NCBI GenBank assembly: GCA_008933995.1
Contig: WARS01000029.1
Coordinates: forward strand, 7,502,332 to 7,566,331
Direction: 5' to 3'
DNA: 64,000 nt
DNA from: Datnioides undecimradiatus
Lineage: Eukaryota; Chordata; Actinopteri; Lobotiformes; Datnioididae
In this document: in pieces, positions 60,444 to 64,000 of the stretch
Numbering within the stretch: position 1 is the first letter of the stretch
Layout of the letters: every line of letters begins with the position of its first letter
The notes under the pieces: model-generated
Databases searched by the model: none
Told to the model about the DNA's origin: nothing
Seen by the model: the letters and a program-made list of their open reading frames with translations, nothing else
Made by a program: the position numbers and the translations under genes

Positions 60444-61410
60444 AAGAAGAGAACGGAGAGAACTTGAAACATTGTGGTCACTGTCAAGTTTTAAATGGAA
60501 GCAACTACACAGACCCCCCTGTCCCTTATCTCTTTCCAGCTTCCCCCTCACCTCTTTATCCCTGTCACCTCATTTTACGTCACTCTGTACCCCCCACCCA
60601 CCTCCCCAACCCTCGCGCTCTCTTTCTCATTCTCAGTGCTCCCCGGCTACTGGCGAGTTAAAGGAATGTTGCAGTCCTACTGACTCCACAACAGACTCTT
60701 GATTCCTTTATCGACGAAAAATAAACGTACCTGCATTACATTGGGGGGGGCTTGAGAAAAAGTAAAAAAGCTGTAACAATGAAACTCGAATACTGTGGCG
60801 TGAATATGAAAAAATACTGTTTGAAACAGTTGTTGTATTCTAGATACCATAAAGAACGCATATTGTTCCAACAGTCAGCTGTTGATCAGGGGGAACCATT
60901 CGAGTGGTTCGAGTGAAAGAAATCTGCTCATTAGGAAAAATTGTTTTTTTCTTTTTTTTTTTTTTTCTTCCTTTTGGTGTGTGTTTTGGGATCAAGGTAA
61001 AGAGGAAAAGGTGAACAATGCTGATGTTAAATCTGAGAGACACAGGAAGCATTTCATCTATAAAACAGAATTTGGAGGATTTTTATGTTGTTTTTTTTCT
61101 TCTTTTTTTGTAATTGAATCCTCAGTTCTTGAAGTCAAATCCCTGCATTGAAAACTTATTTTTATGTTGTAGTGTTCTGGAGTTCAATTCTTTTCCTCAC
61201 TCTGGCTTTCTTTTTGTCTGTCAACGTGGACTTTGTAGCACAGTCACTGGCCTCAGGTACTGTGGAAGATTGAGAGAAACAGATATTAAGCTCTCTTATT
61301 ATTATTATTGCACTTTTGGAAAAAAAAGAAAACAATTACAGTGAAAAACTTTAGGTTTGAAATTAACAATTAAGAAAACAACTTAATAAAGACTGATCTA
61401 GGAAGAGTCC
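60444..61410 (+). other. csnk1g2: csnk1g2 3' UTR
   Basis: Non-coding sequence with AATAAA near 60719-60724 and AATAAA at 61385-61390. The longer end is taken as the boundary, with low certainty. Confidence 0.55.
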
Positions 61411-61619
61411 TTCACAACGCTTATATCTGAGTTATGGCCGAAAAATGTTGTCAATTTACATGGAAAAAAAAGATATGTCTTTCGATTTTTATTTCTTACA
61501 TCAAAATAATTTACCAGGAAATCATAGTTTGTGCCTTTCTAAGTAAAATGTTTAAAGCTCAAGTGAGTGTCCCGCAATGACATTTTATCTAATCTGTCCC
61601 AAATGCCCACTGGATTACT

Positions 61620-61720
61620 GTGTCTGTCTGTGTGTGTGCGCGGGTGTGCTTGAGAGTCTGTCTGTGTATGTGTGTGTGTGGGTGTGTGTGCGTGCGCATG
61701 TGCGTGCGTGTGCGCTTGCA
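61620..61720. repeat. Imperfect (GT)n / (GC) rich low-complexity block
   Basis: Alternating purine-pyrimidine sequence such as TGTGTGTGTGGGTGTGTG and CGTGCGCATGTGCGTGCGTG. It could adopt Z-DNA. Confidence 0.85.
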
Positions 61721-62174
61721 GATGCGTGTCATGACTGTGTGCACGTCACTTTGCTCTCACGCAGTATACATCCCTTCCCATCATCCTCTCCTGTGACAAT
61801 CAACACATATGTACAGTGTGGTCCTGCGTGGTTTGGAGAGACACGAGGCCTCTGTGTTTGTTTGCGCGTTGGTTTGTGCATGTCGTACGCGTGCTTGGTG
61901 CCGGCTCAAAGAGACGGAACAGACAACAACCCAAATCTGTTTGAACCATTGTTTCATTTTGTCAGGAGGTCACAGACAGACATGCAGCTCTCTGAGGTTG
62001 ACTTGTTTATAAGGTACATCGTGTCTCTGAAATGAATGGGCGGCTGTTTCTGAGGCGGGACACAAAAATGGAACCCTCCCAAATCAAAGTGTACTAGCTA
62101 AAAAAACAAAAAACATAACTATTGTCCTTTCATGAGTTCCTTTCTGCTTCTTACTGTAGTTTCAAGTCAGGATG

Positions 62175-62445
62175 CAGTTAATTAACACTTTCATCGTTGA
62201 TCGTAATCAGTCATTTGGGCTATAAATCATTTAAAAACTTGATGTCATCAAATGTTTTATCTAACAGTCCTAAACTAAAAATATTAGACTGGGTAAAGTG
62301 TATTCTCACAGTTGAAAACCTGAAAGCATCAAATGATTTGGCATTTTTGTGACTCGCATGATTAATCGATTATCCGAATAGTTGCAGATTCATTCCCTTG
62401 TGCTTAACTGATCGATTAATCGACTAATCGTTGCAGCTCTTGCTC
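62175..62445. repeat. Dispersed repeat, family A (best-preserved end)
   Basis: Blocks are TTGATGTCATCAAATGTTTT, CTAACAGTCC and ATGATTAATCGATTATCCGA. It ends with CTGATCGATTAATCGACTAA then TCGTTGCAGCTCTT. This is the clearest family A end in the window. Confidence 0.75.
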
Positions 62446-63139
62446 CATGTATCTCTTTGATCGTGTGTTTGTTCTCTCCGCTGAATGTCTGACTTGGTGC
62501 TCTGTCTCTGTTCAGGATTGTTTAAATGGCCCCTGAAGATTCTAGCTCCTCAGAGTTTGGACACGTTGTGGCCCCCTGTAATTTAAAGGAGTATTACAGC
62601 CATTTTAATGTTAGCAAGTTGGTGTGCTCACAGGAGACAGACTTAAAAGAAAGAATGGTCAAACTCAAAACACCTGTAGTCGACGTACGCCAACGTGTCT
62701 AAATTCCACAAACACTTGATCCCTGCATTTCCCATAATGCAGCAGCCTACTGTCTCTCATTAGACTTTCCCTGCCTACGAAATGCCCCCTCATTTAAACT
62801 CTTGTTTTAGATTTTGTTTATAATTTTAAAGTCTCAAGCAGAGGCTGAGATAACCCAAGCGACATCGCTTTGACATCATCAGGTTAGCTTAATTCAAACT
62901 TGACCCTATTTCACCTGATGATCGGTGAACATGTGTTGTGTCCCTTTAAAGACCCGCTTGAGCCTCAATGTTATGACTGCTGCAAGTTAACTTTAGATAT
63001 TAAGTGATGCACGAGTGAATGACCAGTGTGTCACTGTTGTGTGATGTGAGTGATGACCGTGACCACTGCAACATACATCTATGTGTCATGACGTGGTAAA
63101 GGGAACTGTAAGTCTTTTTCCACTTGAGGTTTACAAAAG

Positions 63140-63379
63140 GCAATATCCTCCTGACTACCAGGAAAAAAAATATTGTCCAATACATTTTTTTTTTAAAAAT
63201 TCCCCAATCTACCAAAGTCGCACCCCTTCACATTTGGTATCATTGAAAAGCCCTAAATGTCCTCTGTAGATAGCAAAATGAGTTAATTCAGTAGTATAAA
63301 GTGGGTGCAAGATATTCAGGTTTAAAAATGTCCTCCACAGAGGACAAATTTGAACTACTAGTAGGCAGGAGGATATTGC
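63140..63379. mobile_element. 240-bp element with 19-bp terminal inverted repeats (MITE-like)
   Basis: The left end GCAATATCCTCCTGACTAC (63140-63158) and the right end GTAGGCAGGAGGATATTGC (63361-63379) are inverted copies with one mismatch. The interior has no ORF of note and includes a small palindrome TGTCCTCCACAGAGGACA near 63329-63346. No clear target-site duplication is visible. I do not recognise the superfamily. Confidence 0.65.
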
Positions 63380-64000
63380 AAATATCCTAATCCGTAAGAA
63401 TGGGCTGAAAACAAATACCTGGCATCACAGACCAGTCAAAGTGCAACATGGAAAAACAGTGGAAAAAACTCATAATGCATATATAAGTCAAGACATTTTG
63501 CTTGTAGAAAATCTGATTAGCTTATAAACAATTTTAGCCTTTCAGGTGTCTGAAAACTTCCTCCTTTTTGAAGTTATGAAGCAGAAGAATATGTGCTTAT
63601 ACAAACATGATGTGGAGGACTGAAGTGGGTTCCCAGCTTGAGTCACTCTCCACGTGAAGAACAAAAACAGGAACTAATTGTATGTGGGACCAGTGTTGGG
63701 ACTCACGAGTTTTCAAAGGCACTCAAAACCACTCTGTCGACTTGGTTATTCATCTAATTTATTGCAAACCGGAGGCGTGTACACGACGGAGTGATCTTTC
63801 TAATGAGTTTACAGACAAAGTGCCGCAGCGTGCCGCAGATTGATGAGAAAAGCTTTTGTTGGAGTGTTTAATTATTCCGCTGAAAGCTAAACCGGTTCAG
63901 CTGACCAGCGTGGGGACCCGGCTTGGCATAATCCACTGCATTGCGTTTATTATATGATTAAGTATTTGAGGGGGGATTTTTTGGAGATGCTCAGACCAAG

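Larger units (their letters stand above)
61411..64000. other. Intergenic region after csnk1g2
   Basis: No gene recognised. It holds a GT-rich block at about 61620-61720, a family A repeat (62175-62445) and an inverted-repeat element (63140-63379). Confidence 0.6.

Overview
The window is vertebrate nuclear DNA, almost certainly from a spiny-rayed (percomorph-type) teleost. The protein-coding exons match vertebrate families exon by exon. Splice sites are GT-AG, there are no operons, and the non-coding DNA is AT-rich and full of short microsatellites. Two degenerate dispersed repeats are of types I recall as common in percomorph genomes. Four genes lie on the + strand in the order mknk2 (3' end only), rexo1, a Dmbx-family homeobox gene, csnk1g2. 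In human, MKNK2, REXO1 and CSNK1G2 all lie on 19p13.3, so this is the corresponding teleost segment with a different local order.

Layout. 1-132 is the last coding part of mknk2, followed by about 3 kb of 3' UTR. 3.1-6.9 kb is intergenic with old repeat copies. 6.94-7.15 kb is the rexo1 promoter and leader (CRE, E-box, YY1-like element, upstream ORFs). 7,155-16,637 is a complete 16-exon rexo1 coding sequence of 1,263 residues, ending in a DEDDh exonuclease domain. 17.7-25.4 kb is a gene-free stretch holding several candidate conserved non-coding elements, including three TAATCC sites within 137 bp. 25.48-28.68 kb is a compact Dmbx-type K50 paired-like homeobox gene (290 residues; non-coding first exon plus three coding exons). 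About 29.95-61.4 kb is csnk1g2: a non-coding first exon, introns of 3, 12 and 7 kb, then compact 3' exons encoding 415 residues, or 449 with a 34-codon probable cassette exon. 61.4-64 kb is intergenic and contains a repeat copy and a 240-bp element with terminal inverted repeats.

The most interesting item is the homeobox gene. Human DMBX1 on 1p33 lies beside MKNK1 and MOB3C, while human 19p13.3 has MKNK2 and MOB3A but no Dmbx gene. A Dmbx gene beside mknk2 is what is expected if it is the whole-genome-duplication paralogue of DMBX1 ('dmbx2'), kept in this fish and lost in mammals. Its homeodomain has Lys50, which prefers TAATCC. TAATCC sites occur in its apparent promoter and as a cluster 2.2-2.4 kb upstream, so Otx input or autoregulation is a testable idea. 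The large csnk1g2 introns may hold more of its enhancers.

The genes do not form a pathway: Mnk2 is a translation-control kinase, Rexo1 a nuclear 3'-5' exonuclease, the homeobox protein a likely brain-patterning transcription factor, and CK1-gamma-2 a membrane-anchored kinase. I found no intact transposon genes, rRNA, tRNA, CRISPR array or viral sequence.
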